Below are positions 8,344 to 15,638 of a stretch of DNA of 19,907 nucleotides, piece by piece. Where the stretch lies: positions 1 to 19,907 of the forward strand of contig JANXNO010000296.1 of the NCBI GenBank assembly GCA_025354075.1. The letters are read 5' to 3'. A program made the translations under genes and the position numbers. This DNA is from Burkholderiales bacterium. Its GTDB lineage: Bacteria > Pseudomonadota > Gammaproteobacteria > Burkholderiales > Casimicrobiaceae. Each line of letters begins with the position of its first letter. The stretch's first letter is position 1. The notes under the pieces are model-generated. The model worked only from the letters and a program-made list of their open reading frames with translations, was not told where the DNA came from and did not search any database.

Positions 8344-9132
8344 ATGAGTGTAGAAGAATCGTTTGTACGGCTGGAGACAATTGGCGCGGTGGCGACACTT
8401 ACGCTCAATCGCCCCGCGCAGTTCAACGCCTTGTCCAGCGGCATGCTTGCTGCCCTGCAGAACGCGCTGAATCAGGTGAAGTCGAACCGCGACGCGCGGG
8501 TCGTTGTGCTAGCTGGTTCGGGGCGTGCGTTTTGTGCGGGGCACGACTTGCGCGAGATGCAGACGCATCCTGATCAGGCCTGGTTAGCTGCGCTATTTAC
8601 GCGTTGCTCCAGCGTTATGATGACCCTCGCCGAAATGCCGCAACCGGTGATAGCGCGAGTGCACGGCGTGGCCACAGCGGCGGGCTGCCAGCTGGTCGCT
8701 GCCTGCGATCTTGCGATAGCAGCTCGGTCTGCGCGATTTGCCACCAGCGGCGTAAATCTGGGCCTCTTCTGCTCAACTCCTGCGGTGGCAATGACTCGGG
8801 CCGTGGCGGCAAAGCGCGCGGCTGAACTCTTGTTTTCAGGCGATTTCATCGATGCTGAACGCGCCGAACGCTGGGGCTTGATCAATCGTTGCGTGAGTGA
8901 TGCGGATCTGGAATCAGCCACATGGGAATGGGCCGCAGCCATCGCTGCAAAGTCCCGCTCAGCACTTGCGTCGGGAAAAGCGCTGCTACGCCAGCAGCGC
9001 GAACTATCCACAGCAGACGCCTACGCCGTCGCAGTGCAAAATATGGTTTGCGACATGAAAACTGAGGATTCACGCTTGGGCATTCAGGCATTTCTTGACA
9101 AACAGCCCACACCTGACTGGACGCACCGATGA
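8344..9132 (+). CDS. Enoyl-CoA hydratase/isomerase (crotonase) family protein, ECHDC3-like, without both classical catalytic Glu
   Basis: This 262-residue crotonase-fold protein has the acyl-CoA oxyanion-hole segments GRAFCAGHDLREM (about 60-72) and HGVATAAGCQLVAACDLAIA (107-126). The segment FATSGVNLGLFCSTPAVAMTRAV (132-154) closely resembles human ECHDC3 as I recall it. Aligned with rat enoyl-CoA hydratase, Glu144 corresponds to Gln116 (in GCQLV) and Glu164 to Gly136 (in TSGV). Both hydration acids are therefore missing, and classical hydratase activity is unlikely. As with ECHDC3, the actual reaction is unknown. The start has no clear Shine-Dalgarno, only TTAATAA before the ATG. The protein begins where the family does. 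Its stop overlaps the start of the next gene (ATGA), so the two are probably translated together. It is divergent from the cobalamin adenosyltransferase, 32 bases away. Confidence 0.88.
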   Translation: MSVEESFVRLETIGAVATLTLNRPAQFNALSSGMLAALQNALNQVKSNRDARVVVLAGSGRAFCAGHDLREMQTHPDQAWLAALFTRCSSVMMTLAEMPQPVIARVHGVATAAGCQLVAACDLAIAARSARFATSGVNLGLFCSTPAVAMTRAVAAKRAAELLFSGDFIDAERAERWGLINRCVSDADLESATWEWAAAIAAKSRSALASGKALLRQQRELSTADAYAVAVQNMVCDMKTEDSRLGIQAFLDKQPTPDWTHR

Positions 9133-9473
9133 GCCTGCTGCGGCGAGAAAGTCCGCCACCCACAGACGCGTGGGAGGGTCTGCGTGAATGGGCGCGCCAG
9201 TCATGGTGGCAGCGCTTCCGCATTTCCCTGTTGGCGGTAGCTCCGATCACCACCTTGGTGTTTGCGTTTGCGGCGGTTGCCCTGCTTGTTGCCGAAACGT
9301 CCTGGCGCTCTGCAGCCCTGATTGCGGGCCTTTGGGTAGTTTGTGTACCGTTGACCGCGCTGGGATACCTGCGCCGTATCGATCGGTCTGCTGCCAAAGT
9401 ACCGCCCATTTCGCCCGCCAGCTTGAACCCTACGACTGCGGTGGACATTCGCGGCAATCGCGAACGAGAATAG
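9129..9473 (+). CDS. Small membrane protein of unknown function, two predicted TM segments
   Basis: I do not recognise the family of this 114-residue protein. It has a charged, Trp-rich N-terminus (DAWEGLREWARQSWWQRFR, 13-31), two hydrophobic segments at about 33-54 and 61-80, and a polar C-terminal tail. A short Glu-Thr-Ser-Trp-Arg loop between the hydrophobic segments suggests a hairpin, with both ends probably cytoplasmic because LRRIDR follows the second segment. The start codon overlaps the stop of the crotonase gene (ATGA, 9129-9132), which supports real, coupled translation. It converges with the GtrA-family gene 55 bases further on. Its function is unknown. The overlap with the crotonase gene is the only functional hint. 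Confidence 0.7.
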   Translation: MSLLRRESPPPTDAWEGLREWARQSWWQRFRISLLAVAPITTLVFAFAAVALLVAETSWRSAALIAGLWVVCVPLTALGYLRRIDRSAAKVPPISPASLNPTTAVDIRGNRERE

Positions 9474-9528
9474 CTAGACGCACTTATGCCGCAGTTCGAG
9501 GCGAGTTGCGTTGAGTCGGCCGTCCCGA

Positions 9529-9915
9529 TTAGCGGTGCAGTTGCCGACGTGCGGAGAAGAAATTAACGCAAAACCCAGCTGCCGCGCCCAGCAACACGGC
9601 ACCCCAGATTTGCCACAGCAGACGGTCGGACAAATAAATCAAACCCGACGACACGCAGAAATTAAGCGCTGTTCCTACCGACTGACGCAGCAAATATCGC
9701 CCCCAATCGTGCCAGCTAGCCGGGTGTTGCGGCGAGAACGTATAGCGTCGATTGAAAAAGTAGGTCGTGGTCACCCCGGCCAACAGGCCTGCGAAGCGAC
9801 CCAGCAAAACAGGTAAACCCACCTGTACGCCCGCTGTAACCAGCGATATATCAACGGCCAGGGCAATGAACGCGCCAATGAGATAGCGCCCCGCCTGGCC
9901 TATCGTCTCGCGCAC
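9529..9915 (-). CDS. GtrA-family membrane protein
   Basis: This 128-residue protein has four predicted membrane segments (about 11-30, 34-54, 76-97 and 103-121) and the GtrA-type features RYLIGAFIALAVDISLV, TYFFNRRYTF near 51-60, and NFFSARR near the C-terminus. GtrA proteins are linked to transfer of lipid-linked sugars across the membrane, often beside glycosyltransferases. None is present here, so the substrate is unknown. The start is GTG at 9913-9915, with only a weak upstream ribosome-binding site. There is no in-frame ATG before the upstream stop, so GTG is the best choice. It converges with the small membrane protein gene and diverges from etfB. Confidence 0.85.
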   Translation of the reverse strand: MRETIGQAGRYLIGAFIALAVDISLVTAGVQVGLPVLLGRFAGLLAGVTTTYFFNRRYTFSPQHPASWHDWGRYLLRQSVGTALNFCVSSGLIYLSDRLLWQIWGAVLLGAAAGFCVNFFSARRQLHR

Positions 9916-10044
9916 TTCATCATTCTGTTCAGCATATTCATCAAGTCAGGGTAGCAGAACGCCGAGTGCATAGCAGCGAGGCTCGCACCTTAGAGCGAGC
10001 GCTCAAAGCAGGCTGCGACCGTCGCATCGATTGCGGCGAATTTC

Positions 10045-10050
10045 TATAAT
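10045..10050 (+). promoter_or_regulatory. Consensus -10 box upstream of etfB
   Basis: A perfect TATAAT lies 54 bases upstream of the etfB start, in the non-coding gap between the divergent gtrA-like and etfB genes. At the expected -35 distance I see only poor matches (around 10021-10027, GTCGCAT), so it may need an activator or may be fortuitous. It is the best promoter candidate for the etfBA transcript. Confidence 0.4.
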
Positions 10051-10104
10051 CAAGTGGTTTCGGTCAGCGCTACCCTCTTGGCGGTGCCCTCATAGGAGAG
10101 AAGT

Positions 10105-10854
10105 GTGAAGATACTGGTTCCCGTCAAACGCGTGGTTGATTACAACGTCAAAGTACGCGTCAAACCCGATAACTCCGGCGTGGACATCGCCAACGTCAAA
10201 ATGTCGATGAATCCGTTTTGCGAAATCGCGATTGAAGAAGCGGTGCGACTGCGCGAAAAAGGCGCTGCGACTGAAGTAGTCGCCGTATCTGCGGGCGTGT
10301 TGCAATGCCAGGAAACGCTGCGCAATGCCATGGCTATCGGCGCTGATCGTGCGATCCTGATTGAGACTGATGTTGAACTTCAACCTTTAGCCGTTGCGAA
10401 ATTGCTCAAGGCGATTGTCGACAAGGAACAACCTGGCCTCGTGATTCTTGGCAAACAAGCCATTGATGATGACGCCAATCAGACCGGACAAATGCTGGCT
10501 GCGCTTCTTGGCTGGGGTCAGGCGACGTTTGCCTCCAAAGTTGAAGTTAACGGCAACACCGCCACGGTCACGCGTGAGGTCGATGGCGGGCTGGAGACGA
10601 TTTCGCTCAAACTGCCTGCAATCATCACCACTGATTTGCGTCTTAATGAGCCGCGTTATGCGACGCTTCCGAACATCATGAAAGCCAAGAAAAAACAGCT
10701 TGATAACGTCAAGCCAGCGGAGCTCGGCGTCGACGTGACACCGCGTCTTACCACCCTTAAAGTGGAAGAACCGCCGAAGCGTCAAGGCGGCGTGAAAGTC
10801 GCAGACGTTGCGGCGCTGATCGATAAACTTAAAAACGAAGCAAAGGTGATCTGA
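10105..10854 (+). CDS. etfB: Electron transfer flavoprotein, beta subunit
   Basis: This 249-residue subunit of the heterodimeric electron transfer flavoprotein accepts electrons from acyl-CoA dehydrogenases and passes them to ETF-quinone oxidoreductase. The N-terminal [17 protein letters not shown] is typical. So are [14 protein letters not shown], the AMP-binding-region sequence near [18 protein letters not shown], and the family signature with the recognition loop [18 protein letters not shown] (about 180-197). The start is GTG (10105-10107), preceded by a good ribosome-binding site (AGGAGAG, about 10094-10100). It lies two bases upstream of etfA and is surely in the same operon. Length is as usual for the family. 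Confidence 0.96.
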   Translation: MKILVPVKRVVDYNVKVRVKPDNSGVDIANVKMSMNPFCEIAIEEAVRLREKGAATEVVAVSAGVLQCQETLRNAMAIGADRAILIETDVELQPLAVAKLLKAIVDKEQPGLVILGKQAIDDDANQTGQMLAALLGWGQATFASKVEVNGNTATVTREVDGGLETISLKLPAIITTDLRLNEPRYATLPNIMKAKKKQLDNVKPAELGVDVTPRLTTLKVEEPPKRQGGVKVADVAALIDKLKNEAKVI

Positions 10855-10856
10855 TC

Positions 10857-11789
10857 ATGGCAAATCTTGTTATCGCCGAACACGATCACGGCTCGCTCAA
10901 ATCTGCAACGCTTAACGTTATCTCTGCCGCCGTTGCGATCGGTGGCGATGTGCATGTACTGGTTGCGGGGACTAACGCCAGCGCCGCTGCAGCGGCTGCC
11001 GCGCAGGTTGTCGGCGTTTCAAAAGTGTTGCTCGCAGATGGTCCGGCCCACGCCAGACTGTTAACCGAAAATGCGGCGGCCCAAGTCGTTGCCGTTGCAG
11101 CGGGTTACAGCCACATCCTGGCACCCGCGACGGCCTACGGCAAAAGCGTTGCCCCACGTGTTGCCGCGTTACTCGACAAAGCTCAAATCAGCGACATCAT
11201 CAAAGTGGTGGATGCCGACACGTTTCAGCGCCCGATCTACGCGGGCAACGCCTACGCCACGGTTAAATCCAGCGACAGCATAAAGGTGTTGACAGTACGG
11301 GGCACGGCTTTCAACGCTGCGGCGAATTCGGGCGGCAGCGGCGCGGTTGAAAGCATCACCGTGGTTAACGACTCGGGATTGTCGAGTTTCGTTTCGGCGG
11401 AAATCACCAAGAGTGAACGCCCTGAATTGACCGCTGCAAAGATTATCGTTTCCGGCGGTCGCGGCTTGGGTTCAGGTGACAAGTATCGCGAAGTATTGAC
11501 ACCGCTAGCCGACAAATTGAATGCGGCCATGGGTGCGTCTCGTGCGGCAGTTGACGCAGGCTTCGTCCCCAACGATTATCAGGTCGGGCAAACCGGCAAG
11601 ATCGTTGCGCCGGATCTCTACATTGCGGTCGGTATCAGCGGCGCAATCCAGCATCTCGCCGGCATGAAAGACAGCAAAGTGATCGTCGCCATCAATAAGG
11701 ATCCCGACGCGCCGATTTTCAGCGTGGCGGACTATGGTTTGGTGGGCGATTTGTTTGAAGTCGTGCCGCAGTTAGCCGCTGCGCTTTAA
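10857..11789 (+). CDS. etfA: Electron transfer flavoprotein, alpha subunit
   Basis: This 310-residue FAD-carrying subunit forms a heterodimer with EtfB. The N-terminal domain starts [18 protein letters not shown]. The C-terminal FAD domain begins near [12 protein letters not shown] (from Gly200). It continues through [42 protein letters not shown] and [21 protein letters not shown], all standard ETF-alpha motifs. The start follows the etfB stop by two bases, with AAAGGTGA as ribosome-binding site inside the end of etfB. Alanine-rich N-terminal stretches are ordinary for this family. The next gene on the strand is an acyl-CoA dehydrogenase 149 bases later, which suits a functional partnership. 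Confidence 0.97.
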   Translation: MANLVIAEHDHGSLKSATLNVISAAVAIGGDVHVLVAGTNASAAAAAAAQVVGVSKVLLADGPAHARLLTENAAAQVVAVAAGYSHILAPATAYGKSVAPRVAALLDKAQISDIIKVVDADTFQRPIYAGNAYATVKSSDSIKVLTVRGTAFNAAANSGGSGAVESITVVNDSGLSSFVSAEITKSERPELTAAKIIVSGGRGLGSGDKYREVLTPLADKLNAAMGASRAAVDAGFVPNDYQVGQTGKIVAPDLYIAVGISGAIQHLAGMKDSKVIVAINKDPDAPIFSVADYGLVGDLFEVVPQLAAAL

Positions 11790-11820
11790 CGAACCCCGCC
11801 TCGCGAATTTCCAACTTTCG

Positions 11821-11847
11821 TAGGGTGGGCGCCCAGTGCTCACCCTA
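11821..11847. repeat. Extragenic inverted repeat (TAGGGTG / CACCCTA) between etfA and the acyl-CoA dehydrogenase gene
   Basis: Seven-base perfect arms TAGGGTG (11821-11827) and CACCCTA (11841-11847) flank a 13-base loop. The start GTAGGGTGGGCGCCC resembles the GTAGGGTGGGC extragenic repeats seen in many proteobacteria. It lies 32 bases after the etfA stop. No T-run follows (TTAATGC), so it is a poor intrinsic terminator, but it could stop or stabilise etfBA mRNA. Confidence 0.45.
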
Positions 11848-11938
11848 TTAATGCTGTCGACGATTGTTCGCGTGGCAAAGCCTTGTGGTCACGGGGTACC
11901 CACGCTATAGATTCAAGACGCAAACGCAGGATGTCCTA

Positions 11939-13741
11939 ATGAGTACCTACCAAGCCCCCCTCAAAGAAATGCACCTGCTGCTGGAGACAGTCGCACCGCT
12001 CGCGGAGCTGTGCGAGCTTGCGCATTTTGCGGATGCGACGCCGGATACGGTCGCGGCCATTCTGGAAGAATCTGCGAAATTCGCATCTGAAGTGCTTGAT
12101 CCCCTCAACTGGCCGGGCGATCAGGAGGGTGCCCAGCACAACGCTGCCGACAACTCTGTGACGACACCGAAAGGTTTCAAAAGCGCCTATCTGGGCTACC
12201 GTGACATGGGCGGCACCGGATTGCCGATGCCCGCTGATATGGGCGGCATGGGCATGCCGCGCTCGGTGGTCAGCCTGACCGACGAAATGCTGCACTCGTC
12301 GAATATGGGATTCGGCCTGATGCCCATGCTCACCCAGGGTGCGATCGAGGCGATTCTGCTCGCTGGTTCCGATACGCTGAAAGCCACCTATGCCCAGAAA
12401 ATGGTGGAAGGCATCTGGACTGGCACCATGAACCTGACCGAGCCTCAGGCGGGCTCCGATTTATCGCTTGTGAAGACCCGCGCCGAGCCGCAACCGGACG
12501 GCACCTACAAAGTGTTCGGAACCAAAATTTACATCACTTACGGCGAACACGACTGGGCGGAAAACATCGTGCATCTGGTGCTTGCCCGATTGCCTGATGC
12601 ACCGCCGGGCGTGAAGGGCATATCGCTGCTCGTAGTGCCCAAATTTCTGGTGAACAACGATGGCTCACTTGGCGCACGAAACGACGTGAAATGCATCTCC
12701 ATTGAACACAAACTCGGCATCCACGCTTCGCCCACAGCCGTCATGCAGTATGGTGACGCAGGTGGCGCGACGGGCTATATCGTCGGCGAGCCTAATCGCG
12801 GGCTTGAGTACATGTTCATCATGATGAATCTGGCCCGATTTGGCGTGGGTCTTCAAGGCGTAGGCATCGGCGAGCGCGCGTATCAGCACGCGGTAGTCTA
12901 TGCCCGCGAGCGCGTGCAGTCGCGTGACGTGGGCGCACCCCGCGAGCCATCAGTGCCGATCATACGTCACCCTGACGTGCGCCGCATGCTGATGCGGATG
13001 CGCGCGCAGACCGAGGCGGCGCGTGCGCTGGCGATGGCCACCGCGTTTGCCCTCGATCTGTCGGAGGCGCATCCTGATGCAGCCGAGCGTGCGCGCAATC
13101 ACGCCTTCTATGAACTTATGGTGCCAATCCACAAAGGCTGGTCTACCGAAATGTCGCAGGAGGTGGCGTACCTGGGCATTCAGGTTCACGGTGGCATGGG
13201 ATTTGTTGAAGAAACGGGTGCCGCGCAGTATTACCGTGACGCGCGTATCACTACGATTTACGAGGGTACAACAGCCATTCAGGCTAACGATTTAGTCGGT
13301 CGCAAGATGGCGCGTGAAGGCGGCGTGACGGCGAAGGCGTTGATTGTTTCGATGCGTGAATTTGCCGCTGAATTGGCCAAATCGCAGCATCCGCACTTGA
13401 AGGCGACGCACGCTCGCTTGATCGCAGGCATTGATGCCGTGGAGCGCACGGTTGAATTCAATCTGGGCAACTTCAATAGCAACGTCCGCGCCTGCTTTGC
13501 GGGCTCGGTGCCGATGGTGAAATTGTTCGGCATCGTGTGCGGAGGATGGCAGTTGGCTCGCGTGGCGCTAGAGGCAGAAAAGCGCATCACTGCGGGACAC
13601 GCGGATGCAGCGTTTTACGAGGCGAAACTCGCCACGATGCGCTTTTTTGCAGACACGATGATTCCTGAAGCGATTGCTGCTGCGGACACGATTGTCAACG
13701 GCGCTGAAGGCACCCTTGCGATGGCTGAGTCTGCGTTTTAG
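11939..13741 (+). CDS. Acyl-CoA dehydrogenase, 600-residue type with C-terminal extension (DmdC-like)
   Basis: This flavoprotein probably introduces the 2,3-double bond into an acyl-CoA and gives electrons to ETF encoded just upstream. The length of 600 residues fits the subgroup with an additional C-terminal domain, which includes 3-methylmercaptopropionyl-CoA dehydrogenase DmdC and broad fatty acyl-CoA dehydrogenases. It is longer than the 380-residue short-chain enzymes. The FAD/substrate motif is TMNLTEPQAGSDLSLVKTRA (about residues 160-180). The catalytic base is probably Glu442 in ARITTIYEGTTAIQ. The segment after about 465 is the extra domain. The open frame reaches back to 11864, but I choose 11939 because AGGA lies eight bases upstream and the family starts MSTYQAPL. 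The natural substrate is unknown. A DMSP pathway cannot be inferred without dmdA, dmdB or dmdD nearby. Confidence 0.93.
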   Translation: MSTYQAPLKEMHLLLETVAPLAELCELAHFADATPDTVAAILEESAKFASEVLDPLNWPGDQEGAQHNAADNSVTTPKGFKSAYLGYRDMGGTGLPMPADMGGMGMPRSVVSLTDEMLHSSNMGFGLMPMLTQGAIEAILLAGSDTLKATYAQKMVEGIWTGTMNLTEPQAGSDLSLVKTRAEPQPDGTYKVFGTKIYITYGEHDWAENIVHLVLARLPDAPPGVKGISLLVVPKFLVNNDGSLGARNDVKCISIEHKLGIHASPTAVMQYGDAGGATGYIVGEPNRGLEYMFIMMNLARFGVGLQGVGIGERAYQHAVVYARERVQSRDVGAPREPSVPIIRHPDVRRMLMRMRAQTEAARALAMATAFALDLSEAHPDAAERARNHAFYELMVPIHKGWSTEMSQEVAYLGIQVHGGMGFVEETGAAQYYRDARITTIYEGTTAIQANDLVGRKMAREGGVTAKALIVSMREFAAELAKSQHPHLKATHARLIAGIDAVERTVEFNLGNFNSNVRACFAGSVPMVKLFGIVCGGWQLARVALEAEKRITAGHADAAFYEAKLATMRFFADTMIPEAIAAADTIVNGAEGTLAMAESAF

Positions 13742-13835
13742 GCCACTCGTTACGAGAGCAACTTTGCCGCGACGCGCCGCCGTTTCGCAATCCGTTGGTA
13801 ACGGCTGCGCCGCTCCGACAAAAAACTAACACACT

Positions 13836-14510
13836 ATGCTTCAACTGCACTACTTTCCCTCCAATGCGTCGATTACGCCGCACATCCTGCTTGAGGAAAT
13901 GGCACTGCCGTTTGAATTGAAGCGGGTGGATCGAAACACCAACGCGCACAAATCGGCTGAGTATCTGAAGCTCAATCCCAACGGGCTCATTCCGGTGCTG
14001 GTAGACGGCGATCTGGTGCTCTACGAAACGGCGGCTATATGCCTTCACCTGACCGACACGCATCCCGAGGCCGGGCTGGCTCCAGTCGTGGGGACGAAAG
14101 AGCGCGCGCACTTCTACAAGTGGCTGATGTGGATGACCAATACGCTGCAGCCGACGCTGATCATGTACTTCTACACTGACCGCTACACCCCGTCATCGGA
14201 CGCTGATGACATCGCGCGGATCAAGGCGAAGACGCAGCAACGTGCGGGGGCGATGCTCAAACAACTCGACGACCAGCTTATGGCAAGCGGTGGCCCGTGG
14301 ATGTTGGGTGAAAAATACAGCGTGCTCGATATTTATGCCTTCATGCTGGGTCGGTGGACGCGCGTGTTCACGGGTGATGCGAGCTCGACCAAACCCGCAA
14401 GCGCCAGCGCCGCGTGGCCGCATTTGGGCCCCTTTATGCGGCGCATGCTCGAGCGGCCTGCGGTGCAGCGTGTGGTTGCTAAAGAGGAGCTCAAGGCACC
14501 GCTTATTTAG
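13836..14510 (+). CDS. Glutathione S-transferase family protein, beta-like, lacking the conserved Cys and His
   Basis: This 224-residue cytosolic protein has an N-terminal thioredoxin-like domain (1 to about 80) and a helical C-terminal domain (about 90-205). The glutathione-binding segment NPNGLIPVLVDGDLVLYETAAICLHL contains the cis-Pro and the Glu-Thr pair. The C-terminal LGEKYSVLDIYAFMLGRW matches the N-capping box region. Compared with E. coli GstA as I recall it (SPGACSLASHI), the catalytic Cys10 is replaced by Ala11 (SNASITPH). The active-site His106 appears to be Gln in NTLQPT. Ser12 is a possible alternative active-site residue. Its activity may therefore differ from beta-class GSTs. 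There is no clear Shine-Dalgarno before the ATG. It is 94 bases downstream of the acyl-CoA dehydrogenase, so read-through is possible. Confidence 0.88.
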   Translation: MLQLHYFPSNASITPHILLEEMALPFELKRVDRNTNAHKSAEYLKLNPNGLIPVLVDGDLVLYETAAICLHLTDTHPEAGLAPVVGTKERAHFYKWLMWMTNTLQPTLIMYFYTDRYTPSSDADDIARIKAKTQQRAGAMLKQLDDQLMASGGPWMLGEKYSVLDIYAFMLGRWTRVFTGDASSTKPASASAAWPHLGPFMRRMLERPAVQRVVAKEELKAPLI

Positions 14511-14535
14511 CGGGCCGCGAGATCCTCGCCCCGCT
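14509..14535 (+). terminator. GC-rich hairpin overlapping the GST stop codon
   Basis: AGCGGG (14509-14514) and CCCGCT (14530-14535) form the outer stem. GCGAG (14517-14521) and CTCGC (14525-14529) form the inner stem around an ATC loop, with CC as the only bulge. The result is an 11-base-pair hairpin that begins within the TAG stop codon of the GST gene. It is followed by TGACTC, not a T-run, so it is not a textbook intrinsic terminator. It may mark the 3' end of this transcript. Confidence 0.4.
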
Positions 14536-14582
14536 TGACTCAACGCAACACGACTGCGGCTCGGCGTCGATAGACTTCGGTT

Positions 14583-15425
14583 GTGAAAAATGCACCTTCG
14601 GCGGCGTCCCGCCCTCAACACGCCGCTCACGTCAGATCCGTAGGCGGGCTACACCCGTTGCATTGGCTGGTGCGTGGTTGGCATGACATGCTGCAATGCG
14701 GCTGGATCAGCGTCGTCCACGGTGTCGCAGTCGCGATAGCAGGAAGCGCTCTCTCTTTGTTGGCCCATCGGCACTTTTGGCTTCTTGCTGGCGCGTTCTC
14801 CGGATTCCTGGTGGTGGCCCCAGTGCTCGCCACAGGCTTGTATGCACTCAGTCGCGCACTTGACCGTGGTGAACGCGCCGATGCGCAACTGCTGCTGCGC
14901 ACCTGGACCCGCTGGGGTACCCACCGACGCGCCGACCCGGCAAGCTATTGGTGTCTGGTGCGATTCGGACTGCTGCTTGCTCTTGCGGGCACGGGCTGGG
15001 TGCTCACCTCCGCCGCGTTCATCACGCTGTTTGCGCCCGTGCCTATTTCGAGTCCAAACGATTTTTTGCGATACATCGTCGTCGGTCCGAATCACTTTGT
15101 ATTTGAGCTCTGGCTGGCGTTGGGGGGTGTGCTCGCCGCCCCTGTCTTCGCGTCAAGCGTCATCTCCATGCAACTGCTCCTAGACCGGCGCGTAGGCGAG
15201 CTTGAAGCGGTCATCACGAGCTGGCGCGTCGTCATGGAGAATCCTGGCCCGATGGCGGTGTGGGCGCTGCTCATCATGACGCTCACTCTGCTCGGTTTCG
15301 CCACAGCACTCCTCGGCATGATCGTCATCATCCCGGTGCTCGGTCACGCGAGCTGGCACGCGTATCGCGATGTGCTTGATGTTCACTCGCTGCCCGAGCG
15401 CGCTGCGCCCGGAGCAAGCCCGTGA
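14583..15425 (+). CDS. DUF2189-like integral membrane protein
   Basis: This 280-residue inner-membrane protein has five hydrophobic segments at about 42-62, 64-90, 124-150, 171-196 and 223-252. The sequences LHWLVRGWHDM, HRHFWLLAGAFSGFLVVAPVLATGLYALSRALDRGE, and the C-terminal HASWHAYRDVL resemble the DUF2189 family as I recall it. No enzymatic motif is visible and the function is unknown. The start is GTG at 14583 with a poor ribosome-binding site. The open frame before it gives no better ATG. Its stop overlaps the start of the next gene (GTGA, 15422-15425), so the two are almost certainly co-translated and may work together. Confidence 0.8.
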   Translation: MKNAPSAASRPQHAAHVRSVGGLHPLHWLVRGWHDMLQCGWISVVHGVAVAIAGSALSLLAHRHFWLLAGAFSGFLVVAPVLATGLYALSRALDRGERADAQLLLRTWTRWGTHRRADPASYWCLVRFGLLLALAGTGWVLTSAAFITLFAPVPISSPNDFLRYIVVGPNHFVFELWLALGGVLAAPVFASSVISMQLLLDRRVGELEAVITSWRVVMENPGPMAVWALLIMTLTLLGFATALLGMIVIIPVLGHASWHAYRDVLDVHSLPERAAPGASP

Positions 15426-15634
15426 TCTTTGGCTTTGCCGAAGCCCAGATTTCAACGTTTGGGCTCACGTTCGGCATCGCTGCGTTCATGCTCTACATGC
15501 TGTTCATCATTGGTCAATTGGCGTGGGAGAGCAAAGCTGGCAAGCTGGGCACATTCGTGCTGTTCATCTCGCTCGGCTTCGGCATGACCGGCTTCATCGC
15601 CAAACAAATCATTCAATGGTATTTGACGCGATAG
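15422..15634 (+). CDS. DUF2788-family small membrane protein
   Basis: This 70-residue protein has two hydrophobic segments (about 11-32 and 42-64) joined by the conserved-looking polar loop AWESKAGKLGTF. The ESKAGK(F/L)GTFVLF segment matches DUF2788, a small family common in beta- and gammaproteobacteria with no known function. It starts with GTG overlapping the stop of the DUF2189-like gene. It ends four bases before the stop of the convergent Bug receptor gene. Confidence 0.85.
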   Translation: MIFGFAEAQISTFGLTFGIAAFMLYMLFIIGQLAWESKAGKLGTFVLFISLGFGMTGFIAKQIIQWYLTR

Positions 15635-15638
15635 TTGC

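Noticed and set aside
8312..8398. 29-codon N-terminal extension of the cobalamin adenosyltransferase
   Set aside because: It does not fit the family N-terminus and would overlap the divergent crotonase gene by over 50 bases.
11864..11938. 25-codon N-terminal extension of the acyl-CoA dehydrogenase
   Set aside because: The downstream ATG has a ribosome-binding site and begins like the family; the extension shows no conserved-looking sequence.
11939..13741. DMSP degradation locus based on the DmdC-like dehydrogenase
   Set aside because: No DmdA, DmdB or DmdD genes are near; ETF and a long acyl-CoA dehydrogenase together are typical of general fatty-acid oxidation.
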